NCBI GenBank assembly: GCA_035560235.1
Contig: DATMAG010000106.1
Coordinates: 13,928 to 77,927 of the forward strand
Direction: 5' to 3'
Length of the DNA: 64,000 nt
From: DASRDU01 sp035560235
Lineage (GTDB): Bacteria > Acidobacteriota > Blastocatellia > RBC074
Under the pieces are notes generated by a model that searched no databases, was not told the DNA's origin, and saw only the letters and a list, made by a program, of their open reading frames with translations. Of this stretch, positions 36,379-46,400 are shown piece by piece (the first letter of the stretch is position 1; every line of letters starts with the position of its first letter). The position numbers were made by a program, and so were the translations under genes.

Positions 36379-37887
36379 ATGAATTTTCTTACTCTGCTGC
36401 TGAGCGTGTTTTTCGTTCTGCCGGGCTGCAGCCTGGCTTTTGCTCAGCAAACCGGCGCGCAAAGTCAGGGAACACAAAGCGGCGCAGGACAGCCTCCCGG
36501 TCAGCGCGGAAGTTCACAACCGGGCACGGCACAGCTTGGCGCACAACAAATATCCCCGGTTGGCGGGCAGCCTTCAGCGCGGCCCGCATCAGGCGGACAG
36601 CAACTGCCTGGCGCGGCTGTGGTCAAGGATGCGCCATCTGCACTGAGCCTCGCTGAAGCCATTCAACTCGCGGTGCAGAACAATCTGGCCACGCTGCTCG
36701 CGCAGGAGCGACGCAACGAAGCGCACGGGCTGGCTCGTCAGGCGCTCGCCGCGCTGCTGCCGAATCTGTCGGGCGCAGCTTATCAGGCAAACATTACGCA
36801 GAACCTGGCCGCGCTCGGATTTCAGCCCGGCACCTTTCCCGGCATTCACTCAACCTTTATAGGCCCATTCAATAACTTCGATGCGCGGGCGCGGCTCGTG
36901 CAGACGATCTTCAATCTCAGCGCCATTCGCAATTACCAGGCGGGCCGCGTCGGCATTCAGCTTGCCGAATCGCAGGAGGTGCTGGCGCGTGAAGAAGTCG
37001 CTGCCGCTGTTTCACTGACTTACCTTGAATCATTGCGCGCCGACCGCGCCGTGATTGCGGCACAGACGAATGTGGAACTGGCGCAGGCGCTGCTCGCGCT
37101 GGCCCGCGATCAGCGCAACGCCGGAGTCGGCACGGGCGTTGACGTGACGCGCGCTGAAACACGACTGGCGCAGGAACAGGTGCGACTCGCGCAGGCGCAG
37201 TTTGCCGCTGAACAGGCGCGGCTCAATCTGCAACGAGTCGTCGGATTGCGGCTCGGCAGCCCGCTGACGCTGACCGATCCGCTGCGTTTTACGCCTGAAC
37301 CGCTGCCGCCGGTTGAAGTCGCCGTGCAGCAGGCCGGACAGAATCGCCCGGAACTGCGCATCGCTGAGTTGCAGGTCACGCTGAATGATTACGAACGCCG
37401 CGCAGCGCGGGCTGAACTGCTGCCTTCGCTCGAATTCGTCGGTGATTACGGCGTCAGCGGCATCACGCCCACTAACATTGCGCTGCCGACGCGGCGCGTG
37501 GCCGTTCAATTGAACGTGCCGATTTTCAATGGCGGTCTGACACGCGGGCGCATCACCGCCGCGACGAGTCGTCAGCGGCAGGCCGAACTGACGCTCAGCA
37601 GCGTGCGCGGTCAGGTTGAGGAGGATGTGCGGCTCGCGCTCGCAACGCTGCCAACTGCGGCTGATCAGGTGCGCGCCGCCGATCAGGCCGTCACGCTGGC
37701 CGAGCGCGAACTGGCGATGGCGCGCGACCGCTTTCGCGCAGGCGTGGCTGACAACATCGAAGTGATCACTGCGCAGGCGGCGCTCTCGAATGCCCGCGAA
37801 ACGCAGGTCGCCGCGCTCGCGCAATACAATGCCGCGCGGCTCAACCTCGCCGCCGCGCTTGGTCGCGCTGAAGCGTTTCGTTTGTAA
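36379..37887 (+). CDS. TolC-family outer-membrane efflux protein
   Basis: This 502-residue protein has a signal peptide (MNFLTLLLSVFFVLPGCSLA), a Gln/Gly-rich linker, and two OEP repeats of long coiled coils (LSLAEAIQLAVQNNLATLLA opens the first). It forms the outer-membrane channel of a tripartite exporter together with the two following genes. I prefer the ATG at 36379, behind GAGGGG, to the GTG 21 bases upstream. The N-terminal low-complexity tract is unusual but common in related phyla. Confidence 0.9.
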   Translation: MNFLTLLLSVFFVLPGCSLAFAQQTGAQSQGTQSGAGQPPGQRGSSQPGTAQLGAQQISPVGGQPSARPASGGQQLPGAAVVKDAPSALSLAEAIQLAVQNNLATLLAQERRNEAHGLARQALAALLPNLSGAAYQANITQNLAALGFQPGTFPGIHSTFIGPFNNFDARARLVQTIFNLSAIRNYQAGRVGIQLAESQEVLAREEVAAAVSLTYLESLRADRAVIAAQTNVELAQALLALARDQRNAGVGTGVDVTRAETRLAQEQVRLAQAQFAAEQARLNLQRVVGLRLGSPLTLTDPLRFTPEPLPPVEVAVQQAGQNRPELRIAELQVTLNDYERRAARAELLPSLEFVGDYGVSGITPTNIALPTRRVAVQLNVPIFNGGLTRGRITAATSRQRQAELTLSSVRGQVEEDVRLALATLPTAADQVRAADQAVTLAERELAMARDRFRAGVADNIEVITAQAALSNARETQVAALAQYNAARLNLAAALGRAEAFRL

Positions 37888-37899
37888 GGAAGACTGGTT

Positions 37900-39384
37900 A
37901 TGGCCAAAGTAGTGCGCCAGCCCGAAACAGAAAACAATCCGGTTGAGCATTCAGTCAGCGCCGACGCCCGGCAGCGGGCAGACACCGCGCCGGATGCCGG
38001 ATTGCGCGACACAACGGTTGAACCTGAAGATGACCGCGCAGCCACACCCGATGATCTGAACGATGAATCAGGCGCGCCGCCGCTGAAGCGGCCATTATTC
38101 AGACGACCCGGTTTTATGATCGGCGCAGGCGTGGTGCTGCTGATTGCTTTGCTTTTCGGCATCCGTTACTGGCTCTATGCGCGTTCGCACGAATCCACCG
38201 ATGACGCCTTCATTGCCGGAGAGATTGTGCAGATCAGTCCGAAAGTCAGCGGCTATGTGGCAAAGGTTTATGTCACAGACAATCAGCAGGTGAAGGAAGG
38301 CGACCTGATTGCCGAACTCGACGCCCGCGATTACGAAGCGCGACTCGCGCAGGCCAGAGCCGCGCTCGAAAGAGGCGAAGCGCAGCAGCGACAGGCGCAG
38401 ACGAGCGTCGCGCTGACCCGCGCCAACACGCGCGCCGCGTTGCAGCAGGCTTCAGCCCAGGTGCGCCAGGCGCGTTCAGGCGCAGCCGCCGCGCAGGCCG
38501 CAGCCGCTGCTGAAAGTTCGCGGATCACGCAGGCCGCCGCCGCTGTGAACGCCGCACAGGCCGCAGTCGCACAGGCGCGCTCGCAGGTTTCTGCCGCTGA
38601 AGCCGAAGCAGCGCGGGCCGGCGCCGACGTGCAGCGTTACCAGCAGCTTTACGAACGCGACGAGATTTCACGCCAGCGACTCGATCAGGCAATCGCCGCC
38701 GCCGCGACCGCCAATGCACAACTCGCCGCAGCGCGTCAGCGCGTCACTGCCGCCGAAGCGCAGGTGACTGAAGCCCGCGCTGCTCAGGCGATGGCAAGCG
38801 AAACTGCCCGGCGGGCGCAGGCGCAGACCGGCGGCGCACAGGCGCAGATCGGTGAAGCCCTGGGCCGACTTGAACAGGCTCGCACTGCGCCGCAGCAGAT
38901 TGCCGCGAGCCAGGCGCAGGCGCAGACCGCAGGCGCAACGCTCGAAGAACTGCGCGCCCAGGTCAGGCAGGCCGAACTTCAATTGTCATACACGAAAATC
39001 TATGCGCCTTCAGCGGGCCGCGTCACGCGCAAATCAGTTGAGGAAGGCGCGCTCGTGCAGCCCGGCCAGCCGCTGCTCGCGCTCGTGACCGGCGATCTGT
39101 GGGTGACGGCCAATTTCAAGGAAAACCAGATCGGTCAGATCAGGCCGGGGCAGCCGGTTGAAATCAGGGTTGACGCTTATCCCGACAAAGTTTTCAAAGG
39201 CCACGTTGACAGCATTCAGGCCGGTTCGGGCGCAGCCTTCAGCCTGCTGCCGCCTGAAAATGCGACGGGCAATTACGTCAAGGTCGTGCAGCGTGTCCCG
39301 GTCAAAATCGTCTTTGATGAACGCGATCCGAAATACCTGTTAGGGCCGGGCATGTCGGTTGAACCGGAGGTGAAGGTGAAATGA
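37900..39384 (+). CDS. HlyD/EmrA-type membrane fusion protein
   Basis: This 494-residue periplasmic adaptor has a cytoplasmic acidic tail, one TM helix (about 72-92) and a biotinyl-lipoyl-like half-motif (VSGYVAKVYVTDNQQVKEGD). A very long Ala/Gln-rich coiled-coil hairpin spans about 145-360, followed by a second lipoyl half and beta barrel (APSAGRVTRKSVEEGALVQP). It links the inner-membrane EmrB-type pump to TolC. The hairpin is longer than usual and highly repetitive (AQA/AQT heptads), which may fit an unusually long reach. Confidence 0.9.
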   Translation: MAKVVRQPETENNPVEHSVSADARQRADTAPDAGLRDTTVEPEDDRAATPDDLNDESGAPPLKRPLFRRPGFMIGAGVVLLIALLFGIRYWLYARSHESTDDAFIAGEIVQISPKVSGYVAKVYVTDNQQVKEGDLIAELDARDYEARLAQARAALERGEAQQRQAQTSVALTRANTRAALQQASAQVRQARSGAAAAQAAAAAESSRITQAAAAVNAAQAAVAQARSQVSAAEAEAARAGADVQRYQQLYERDEISRQRLDQAIAAAATANAQLAAARQRVTAAEAQVTEARAAQAMASETARRAQAQTGGAQAQIGEALGRLEQARTAPQQIAASQAQAQTAGATLEELRAQVRQAELQLSYTKIYAPSAGRVTRKSVEEGALVQPGQPLLALVTGDLWVTANFKENQIGQIRPGQPVEIRVDAYPDKVFKGHVDSIQAGSGAAFSLLPPENATGNYVKVVQRVPVKIVFDERDPKYLLGPGMSVEPEVKVK

Positions 39385-40955
39385 ATCGCGCAGGCGCACG
39401 CAACGAGGCGGCACAGTCCTGGCAACCTTCGTTCAGCCCCTGGCTGATTGCGGCTTCGGTGATGCTCGCCACGTTTATGGAGGTGCTTGACACTTCGGTC
39501 GCAAACGTTGCGCTGCCGCACATCGCGGGCAATCTGTCGGCTACCACTGATGAAGCCACGTGGGTGCTGACAAGTTACCTGGTTTCAAATGCGATCATTC
39601 TTCCGGCGACGGGCTGGCTGAGCAGTGTTTTCGGGCGCAAGCGATTTCTGATTGTCTGCGTTTTTATCTTCACGCTCGCTTCGGCGCTGTGCGGCGCGGC
39701 GACGAGCCTGGGGATGCTGATTGTTGCGCGCATATTGCAGGGCGCAGGCGGCGGCGCGCTGCAGCCGATTGCACAGTCAGTGCTGCTTGAAAGTTTTCCG
39801 CCCGAAAAGCGCGGTTCGGCGATGGCCATTTACGGCCTCGGCGTGGTGGTAGCGCCGATCATCGGGCCGACGCTCGGCGGCTGGATTACCGACAACTATT
39901 CGTGGCGGTGGATCTTTTACATCAACCTGCCCGTTGGCGCGCTCGCGGTGGTGATGGCGAATCTGTTTATTGAAGACCCGCCTTACATTCGCAACCAGCG
40001 ACCGGGCCGGATTGATTACATCGGCTTCGGCCTGATGGCGCTCGGACTCGCCGCGCTGCAACTGGTGCTGGATATGGGGCAGCGCGAGGACTGGTTTCAT
40101 TCAACGTGGATCGTCTGGGCAACAGTTATCACAGTGTTTGCGCTGGCGGCCTTTGTCGTCCGGGAACTGACGACGGATGAGCCAATCGTCAATCTGCGTG
40201 TTTTCAAAAATCGCAACTTCGCTGTCGGCACGCTGCTGATCAGTTCGGTTGGCATAGTGCTTTACGGCTCCATCGCTCTGCTGCCGCTCTTTCTGCAAAC
40301 GCTGCTCGGCTATCCAGCAGTACAAAGCGGAATGGCCGTCAGCCCGCGCGGTTTCGGTTCGATTGTCTCGATGCTGATTGTCGGGCGACTGATTGGCAAA
40401 GTGGACAGCCGCTTTCTGATTATGTTCGGTTTCGGTGTGCTGGCGTGGTCAACGTGGATGCTGGCGGGCCTCAACCTCGACATTGCCACGCGCAACGTGG
40501 TCTGGCCCAACATCATCAGCGGCTTTGCGATGGGTTTTATCTTTGTGCCGCTCACGACAACGACGATGGGCACACTTACGAATGAACAGATGGGTAATGC
40601 ATCGGGTCTTTACAACCTGATGCGCAACACGGGCGGCAGCATCGGCATTGCGCTGGTGACGACTCTGCTTGCGCGCGGAGCGCAGATTCATCAGGCCGCG
40701 CTCGTCACGCACCTGACGCCTTATGATCCGGTCTTTCAGCAGCGGCTGCACGAAATGATGGGCGCGCTCGGCAATTCGGCAACGGCGATGCAGCAGGCTT
40801 ACGGCGCGATTTACGGCCTCCTGCTCAGACAGGCGATGCTGTTGTCATACATTGATAATTTCCGGCTGCTCGCTGCGCTGTGCGTGGCCTGCATTCCGGC
40901 GGCGCTGCTCTTCAAGCGCGTGCGTGCAGGCAAAGGGCCGGTCGCCGCCCATTGA
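39381..40955 (+). CDS. DHA2-family multidrug MFS exporter (EmrB type)
   Basis: This 524-residue inner-membrane pump with about 14 helices overlaps the adaptor gene by 4 bases (ATGA), so the two are co-translated. FMEVLDTSVANVALPHIAG in TM1, the motif C-like GLGVVVAPIIGPTLGGWI and SWRWIFYINLPVG are characteristic of EmrB/QacA proteins. It exports hydrophobic drugs or metabolites in exchange for protons through the EmrA-TolC-like partners. No regulator lies next to it. Confidence 0.92.
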   Translation: MNRAGARNEAAQSWQPSFSPWLIAASVMLATFMEVLDTSVANVALPHIAGNLSATTDEATWVLTSYLVSNAIILPATGWLSSVFGRKRFLIVCVFIFTLASALCGAATSLGMLIVARILQGAGGGALQPIAQSVLLESFPPEKRGSAMAIYGLGVVVAPIIGPTLGGWITDNYSWRWIFYINLPVGALAVVMANLFIEDPPYIRNQRPGRIDYIGFGLMALGLAALQLVLDMGQREDWFHSTWIVWATVITVFALAAFVVRELTTDEPIVNLRVFKNRNFAVGTLLISSVGIVLYGSIALLPLFLQTLLGYPAVQSGMAVSPRGFGSIVSMLIVGRLIGKVDSRFLIMFGFGVLAWSTWMLAGLNLDIATRNVVWPNIISGFAMGFIFVPLTTTTMGTLTNEQMGNASGLYNLMRNTGGSIGIALVTTLLARGAQIHQAALVTHLTPYDPVFQQRLHEMMGALGNSATAMQQAYGAIYGLLLRQAMLLSYIDNFRLLAALCVACIPAALLFKRVRAGKGPVAAH

Positions 40956-41015
40956 AACACGGATGGGTTGAGCGACTTTGTGGAAAAACCTGTCTGCTGA
41001 CTTTACAGTTCAGGC

Positions 41016-41642
41016 ATGAAGACCGTCATTACAATCTCGCGGCAGCTTGGCAGCGGTGGTTCCTACATCGGACAGATCCTGGCGACGCGGCTTGGACTGA
41101 AATACGTTGACCGCGAAGTGCTGCATCTCGCCGCGCAGGAGTTCGGGTGTGATACTGAGACGGTCGAAGCGAGGGCTGAGCGCATCTCTTCGTTCTGGAG
41201 CCGCATTATCAAAGGGCTGACTTTTGGCGCGCCGGACGGGCCTTACACGCCGCCGCCGCTGCGCGATTTTTCTGATCGCGAGTTGTTTGAAAAGCAGATT
41301 GAGATCGTCAAAAAAATTGCTGATAAAAATGACTGCGTGGTGATCGGCTGGCCGGGACTGTACCTGCCGCGACATCCGCGCCGGTTTTCGATCTTCTGTC
41401 ACGCGCCGCTCGGTTTCAGGGTCAAACGTTCGGTCGCGCTCGGCTATGCGCCGAATGCTGATGAAGCGCGGCAGGTGATTCAGGAATCGGACGAGATGCG
41501 GAAGCGGTATCACGCGACGATGTCAGGTCAGGACTGGGCCTGCGCTGAGAATTATCATCTGACGCTTGACACGAGCCTGCTGCCGCTCGATGAACTGGCA
41601 GAGGTGATTATTGACCTGGCGAAACGAAAAGGGATCGTCTGA
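41016..41642 (+). CDS. Cytidylate-kinase-like protein
   Basis: This 208-residue P-loop-type protein starts MKTVITISRQLGSGGSYIGQ, the modified phosphate loop of the cytidylate-kinase-like family (Pfam Cytidylate_kin2). YVDREVLHLAAQEF and CVVIGWPGLYL also fit, as does RHPRRFSIFCHAPLGFRVKR. True CMP kinases differ; proteins of this family have no settled substrate. The start lies 60 bases after the exporter gene. Confidence 0.85.
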   Translation: MKTVITISRQLGSGGSYIGQILATRLGLKYVDREVLHLAAQEFGCDTETVEARAERISSFWSRIIKGLTFGAPDGPYTPPPLRDFSDRELFEKQIEIVKKIADKNDCVVIGWPGLYLPRHPRRFSIFCHAPLGFRVKRSVALGYAPNADEARQVIQESDEMRKRYHATMSGQDWACAENYHLTLDTSLLPLDELAEVIIDLAKRKGIV

Positions 41643-41668
41643 ACCCTGCAGGGAGCGGCGCTGAAGAA

Positions 41669-42313
41669 TCACTCCGTTCCGATGATGCCCCTGCGGATGG
41701 CGTAGCGAATCAGGCCGGGCAGGTCGTAAATTTCCAGCCGTTCCATAATGGCTGCCCGGTGCGATTCAACTGTCTTGATGCTGATTTTGAGCTTCCAGGC
41801 AATCTCCTTGGTCGAATGCCCTTCAGCAATCAGTTGCAGGATTTCGCGCTGCCTGGGGGTAAGCGTTTCAGCCGGCTGAGTAGTCGCCGTGCCGGCAGCA
41901 CCCTGAAGAATTGAACCTGAGATCGAAGGGCTGAGATACGAGCCTTCCTTCATCACCGACCTGAGCGCAAATTCAAGCTCCGAGACATCGGCGCCTTTGA
42001 CGATGTAACCTGCCGCTCCGGCCTGGAGGGCCTTTCTGACGTACTCTTCGCCGGTGTGCATCGAAAGCACCAGGACGCGCACCTGCGGGCACTCCTTTCT
42101 GAGGCGGCCCACCAGTTCGATGCCGTTGAGTCCCGGCATTCCGATGTCAACCAGGGCCACATCCGGCAGATAATCCTTTGCGAGCTGCAGCGCGGTGTGT
42201 CCGTCACCGGCTTCAGCGACCACTTCCATGTTCCTGTAATGATGCACCAGAGTGCGAATCCCGGCTCTGACCAGGTGATGATCATCGGCCAGCAGCAGCC
42301 TGATTTTATCCAT
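41669..42313 (-). CDS. NarL/FixJ-type response regulator
   Basis: This 214-residue regulator has a receiver (acidic pocket LLLADDHH, phospho-acceptor Asp56 in VALVDIGMPG, then VLVLSMHTGEE and the Lys in GYIVKGAD). It also has a LuxR-type helix-turn-helix at about 148-210 (LTPRQREILQLIAEGHSTKE). Phosphorylation should allow dimer binding to promoters. The gene follows the HisKA_3 kinase gene by 34 bases on the same strand, so the two form a pair. Confidence 0.94.
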   Translation of the reverse strand: MDKIRLLLADDHHLVRAGIRTLVHHYRNMEVVAEAGDGHTALQLAKDYLPDVALVDIGMPGLNGIELVGRLRKECPQVRVLVLSMHTGEEYVRKALQAGAAGYIVKGADVSELEFALRSVMKEGSYLSPSISGSILQGAAGTATTQPAETLTPRQREILQLIAEGHSTKEIAWKLKISIKTVESHRAAIMERLEIYDLPGLIRYAIRRGIIGTE

Positions 42314-42347
42314 GCTGAAGATCTCCTGTCTGAAAGGTGCGCGCGGG

Positions 42348-44735
42348 TCACGACAGCGGAAAGGAAACGCTGATCTCTGTGCCTGAGCCGCTGGCCGAAC
42401 TGATGGCAAGCTGTCCGCCGGACAACTGCACCCGTTCACGCATGCCTGTCAGGCCCATGCTTTCTCCGCGCGAAGCCCGGGCCTGAACTCTCCCCGGATC
42501 AAAACCTCTGCCGTCATCACTGATCGTCAGGGTCAGCCGGTCAGTCTGTTTCTGCAGGCTGATGGCGACGTGCTGCGCCTGAGCGTGCCGCACGGTATTG
42601 GTCAGGGCTTCCTGCACGACGCGAAAGCAGGCAGTCTCAATCTCGGCTGGCAGTCGCTCGCTGAGACCTGTGACCGTGACTTCAATGTCCAGTCCGGTGC
42701 GCTGCCGCAGCCGTTCGGCGTGCCAGCGCACGGCTTCGGCCAGCCCCAGGTCATCGAGCGCCGACGGGCGCAGACTGACGGACAGATGCCGCACCAGCTG
42801 AATCGCATCGTCAACCAGTTCGATGGCCTGCTGAAGCGCTTCGGCGGCAGTTTCAGAGACAGCCTGCTGCTGCACGGCCAGCAGGCCGAACTGCACGGCG
42901 GTCAGCGACTGCCCCAGTTCATCGTGCAGTTCGCGGGCGATGCGCCGTCGCTCGGTCTCCTGCGCCTGAATCAGCTGGCGCGACAGATGACTGAGGCGGT
43001 CGCGCGCGGCGCGCACCTGTTCATACAATCGGGCGCGTTCGATGGCCGAAGCCGCCCGCTCCGCGACCAGTTGCAGCAGACGCTGATCGTCCCCGGTAAA
43101 ATCGCGCGGCACAATCGTGCCGACGTGGATCACGCCGATGACCTTGTCACCCGCCAGCAGCGGCGCGCCCATCAGCGATCGCACCTTTTCTCTGAGCGGG
43201 CGGCTGATTACTTCGGCCTGGCTGAGATCGCTGAAAATCGTCGGTTCGCGATGCGCGGCAATGCGCCCGACCAGACCGCTGCCGAGCGGAATATTGATCA
43301 TTTCGGTTTCCAGCCCGTGCGAAGCGCGCACCTGCATCTGCCGCCCGTCATCACTGAGCAGCAGCACCATCGCCGTATCAGTGCGCAGCACTTCGCTCAA
43401 CCGTCTGAGCAGTTCGGGCAGCATCTGATCCGGCTCGAGCATCGCCACCGCCACATCGGTGATGGACTGAATCGCGGTCAGCTGTCTGACTGCGGCTTCG
43501 GCCCGGGCGAGCGCGGCCTGTTCCTTCAGAAGCAGATTCAGACGCTCCTCCTCAAGCTGATGCCGCTCGGTGATGTCGGTCACCGTGCCGACGTATCCGA
43601 TCACCTGACCAGCTTCGTTGCGTTCAGCCTCGGCCTGGCCGAGCACCCAGATGATTCCGCCGTCAGGCCGCTTGAAACGATATTCCGATTTGAAGATCCG
43701 GTTCGCAGTTGAGGAGCGATACCATTCGGACAGAACCCGTTCGCGGTCGTCCGGGTGAAGCGATGTCGCCCAGCCTTTGCCGAGAGCCTCGCGCGGCGGC
43801 AGGCCGGTAATCCGGCACCAGCGTTCATTGACATAGACACAGTCACCGCTGACATCGGTGCGAAAGATGCCCACCGGCGACAGGCTGGCGAGCTGGCGAA
43901 AGAGTGATTCGCTGGCGCGCAGCGAATCTTCGGCCCTGACCCGTTCAGTAACATCAACCGACACCGCCAGCACCGCCGGGCGATGGTAAAACTCCATCGT
44001 GTGCCAGGTGACTTCGACCTCGATGATCCGGCCATCGCGCAGGACGTGACTTGACCGGGCCGGACCGAGCCATTCAGCTTCGCCGCTCAACTGCTGCTTC
44101 TTTTCAGTCAGCACCTGCTCCCGTCCGGCGCGTTCTTCAGACGGCCAGAAATCGGGCAGGCGGCGGCTCAGAAACTCATCACGCGAATAACCATACTTCA
44201 CCAGCGCGGCCTGATTGACTTCGAGAATCTGCAGCGTTCCGAAATCACAGACCCACATCGGCAGCGGGTTGGCCAGAAACAGCAGCCTGAAGTTCTGCTC
44301 ACGCTCGCGTAACTCCTGCTCCAGCCGTTCACGTTCCTGAAGCTGACCGCGCAGTGTGGCGCTCGCTATTTCAGCCAGGACGCCGCGTTCCGCCTGGCGT
44401 TTGAGGAGGCCGATCAGAATCACCACAATCGGCAGAAAGCTCACAAAGAGGATGACCCGCAGGCGGTCGTAAGGCGTCCGGACAATCACCTGCCCGGGAA
44501 GGAAAACAGACCACGCAAGCCAGACCAGTGAAATCAGGGCGCTGAACATCCCGGTCGCCGTGCCACCAGTAAAAGCCGCATAGACTACGGCCAGCATCAG
44601 CAGCGGCAGCGACGGAATCTGTATGCCCGCCAGCCTGAAGGCCAGGACAACGGCAAGCACGCCGAACGTGACCAGCCCCCCGCGCAGCGCCGGACGCCAG
44701 CGACTCTGACCGGCTGTAATGGGTTCGTGCTTCAT
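42348..44735 (-). CDS. Membrane PAS-PAS-GAF HisKA_3 sensor kinase
   Basis: This 795-residue protein has an N-terminal DUF4118-like block of four TM helices (about 20-112), PAS at about 148-265 and 277-390, GAF at about 425-568, then HisKA_3 with His604 in RRIARELHDELGQSL. The HATPase domain has SDDGRGFDPG and ESMGLTGMRERV. It is a NarX/DesK-type kinase and partner of the NarL-type regulator. Its PAS region resembles that of the kinase at 168-1853 (NPLP, EVNQAA, YGYSRDEFL), suggesting they are paralogues in the sensor part. The signal is unknown. Confidence 0.93.
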   Translation of the reverse strand: MKHEPITAGQSRWRPALRGGLVTFGVLAVVLAFRLAGIQIPSLPLLMLAVVYAAFTGGTATGMFSALISLVWLAWSVFLPGQVIVRTPYDRLRVILFVSFLPIVVILIGLLKRQAERGVLAEIASATLRGQLQERERLEQELREREQNFRLLFLANPLPMWVCDFGTLQILEVNQAALVKYGYSRDEFLSRRLPDFWPSEERAGREQVLTEKKQQLSGEAEWLGPARSSHVLRDGRIIEVEVTWHTMEFYHRPAVLAVSVDVTERVRAEDSLRASESLFRQLASLSPVGIFRTDVSGDCVYVNERWCRITGLPPREALGKGWATSLHPDDRERVLSEWYRSSTANRIFKSEYRFKRPDGGIIWVLGQAEAERNEAGQVIGYVGTVTDITERHQLEEERLNLLLKEQAALARAEAAVRQLTAIQSITDVAVAMLEPDQMLPELLRRLSEVLRTDTAMVLLLSDDGRQMQVRASHGLETEMINIPLGSGLVGRIAAHREPTIFSDLSQAEVISRPLREKVRSLMGAPLLAGDKVIGVIHVGTIVPRDFTGDDQRLLQLVAERAASAIERARLYEQVRAARDRLSHLSRQLIQAQETERRRIARELHDELGQSLTAVQFGLLAVQQQAVSETAAEALQQAIELVDDAIQLVRHLSVSLRPSALDDLGLAEAVRWHAERLRQRTGLDIEVTVTGLSERLPAEIETACFRVVQEALTNTVRHAQAQHVAISLQKQTDRLTLTISDDGRGFDPGRVQARASRGESMGLTGMRERVQLSGGQLAISSASGSGTEISVSFPLS

Positions 44736-44778
44736 CGGAACTTTCGCAGTGTCCGCTTCAGAAACTGCCGGAAGTTTT

Positions 44779-44885
44779 CAGCCACGAATGAACACGAATA
44801 ACCACGAATGGAAATAATGCAGGGAACAGATGGCTGCCTGACAAACAACTCCTGATTCGTGAAGATTCGTGTTCATTCGTGGCTG
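44779..44885. repeat. CACGAATGAACAC-family inverted repeat, full copy
   Basis: The left arm at 44779-44811 (CAGCCACGAATGAACACGAA onwards) and right arm at 44854-44885 (ending GTTCATTCGTGGCTG) are reverse complements with a few differences; the outer 20 bases are exact. Each arm has three variants of CACGAAT. It occupies the gap between the c-type cytochrome gene and the sensor kinase gene. Confidence 0.92.
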
Positions 44886-44921
44886 AAAGCCGTTGCCCGG
44901 ATTGAGACCGATTGTGACTGT

Positions 44922-46211
44922 TTATGATTTCGTCAGGGCGGCGCGGAAATAAGCGGGCAGATTCTTTTTCGTTTCACACAGGATTTCCAGCACGGCGCGG
45001 CGGTCAGCGGCTGGAATGGCGGCGAATTCCTTCTCCTGCGCCTGCCCGGTCAGCACCAGCCAGAGCCTTTGGTACAGATAGTCGAGCGCCGGTTGCGGAA
45101 TCTGATCGAAGGCTTCGGACAGAATCAGATAACTGCACGGATAACGAAACAGCCGCCGCTCGAGGTCGAAATCACGCAGCGAACGCCCGCGACTGTCGCG
45201 CGGCCCGGCAGCGGCGAACTCTGCCGCAAATCCCGCAGTCCCGGCAATCGGTGAACTGAATCCGGCTTCATCCGCAAAGAGCATGTACCTGAGCAGTTCA
45301 TCCGCCGCGATCTGAATCCGGCGCGGCAGCCGCTCGCCCGGACTGCCCTTCGCCCGGCCCGCCTCGGCCTCTTCGCGCAGCGCCATCTGAGTTTCATAGC
45401 CGAGCCTGACGATCAGGTTCTGCATCTGCGTCTGATGCGCCAGCACCATCAGGGCCACAATATCGCTGTGCGGTGACGCATAACCGCGCAGGTCAACCCG
45501 CTTGTCGAGACTCGTCAGATTGCCTCCGGTCAGACCGGCGGGATTGTCAGGGTCGGCATCGCCGCTGAAAAACATATTGCCGAGATGCCGCTCCTCGCCG
45601 TGCGTGCCGGTCACATACCACCCGCCCCAGCGCTCGCGAAACCGCGAAGTGTGATCGGTCACATAGGAACCCATTTCAGGATTGAGCGTCCCGCCCGGTT
45701 CAGCGAAGACCGAGCGCACCAGATGTCCGGGAATGAATCTGGTGCTGGCCGAACCGTGACACCGCATACAGGTATCGTTGCGCACAAAGGCGGGCCTCGC
45801 AGCGGGCTGCTGCGTGAGGGTGTAAAAAATCGCGCCGAGTTTCGGATCAACCGCTGAAACCTCGAGCAGTTCAGCGCCGCGAATCCAGCCGACATAGACT
45901 TCATCGTTGAAATAGATCGCGCGCGGATTCGCGGGCGAGATGTGAACCGACTGCAGGCTGGTTTTCGAGAAGACCAGCGTCTGCGATGAAACCGGCACCC
46001 GCAGCTGCCTGAGCACCGACTGCAGCCAGCCGCCCGGCCCGGCATATTCAAGCTGCACCTCACCGCGCTCCATTCGCTGCTGCAACCGCGCTACGGCATC
46101 ACCGCCGGTCGCTTCAGCCTGGGCGAATGTGCCCGCGCCGGGCTGAAAGATAGTCAGACCGGCGAGACTGCCGAGAAATAGAATGCAGAGAGAACAGAGC
46201 CGCTTCATCAC
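44922..46211 (-). CDS. Periplasmic monoheme c-type protein, unknown role
   Basis: This 429-residue protein has a signal peptide (LCSLCILFLGSLAGLTIF) and a single heme-attachment motif CMRCH (Cys148, Cys151, His152) followed by many conserved aromatic and His residues (FRERWGGWYVTGTHGEERHL). The rest matches no domain I can name. The heme should be attached in the periplasm. The large size for one heme, and the lack of an adjacent oxidase or reductase, leave the function open. It is transcribed away from the dienelactone-hydrolase gene. Confidence 0.8.
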   Translation of the reverse strand: MMKRLCSLCILFLGSLAGLTIFQPGAGTFAQAEATGGDAVARLQQRMERGEVQLEYAGPGGWLQSVLRQLRVPVSSQTLVFSKTSLQSVHISPANPRAIYFNDEVYVGWIRGAELLEVSAVDPKLGAIFYTLTQQPAARPAFVRNDTCMRCHGSASTRFIPGHLVRSVFAEPGGTLNPEMGSYVTDHTSRFRERWGGWYVTGTHGEERHLGNMFFSGDADPDNPAGLTGGNLTSLDKRVDLRGYASPHSDIVALMVLAHQTQMQNLIVRLGYETQMALREEAEAGRAKGSPGERLPRRIQIAADELLRYMLFADEAGFSSPIAGTAGFAAEFAAAGPRDSRGRSLRDFDLERRLFRYPCSYLILSEAFDQIPQPALDYLYQRLWLVLTGQAQEKEFAAIPAADRRAVLEILCETKKNLPAYFRAALTKS

Positions 46212-46337
46212 TTTTCCTTCGGGATTCCTTCCGTGAGATGTTCACCGCTACAGCAGGGCGCAGGCATATTAAATCAGACCGCACGAGATCGGTACAGGAC
46301 CGGTGACCCGATGCCCTGTTCAGACGAGCGAAAACAC

Positions 46338-46343
46338 TATAAT
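46338..46343 (+). promoter_or_regulatory. Possible -10 element for the hydrolase gene
   Basis: A perfect TATAAT lies 57 bases upstream of the hydrolase start in otherwise GC-rich DNA. A recognisable -35 at the right distance is lacking (closest CCTGTT). It is a candidate only. Confidence 0.35.
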
Positions 46344-46400
46344 GTTTCCGCTGTTGCGGGACTCCGGTTCAATTCAGAAAGAAATCCATTGGAGAAGAAC

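Noticed and set aside
42570..43712. 380-codon frame opposite the HisKA_3 kinase
   Set aside because: It mirrors a fully motif-supported kinase and has no recognisable domain or ribosome site.
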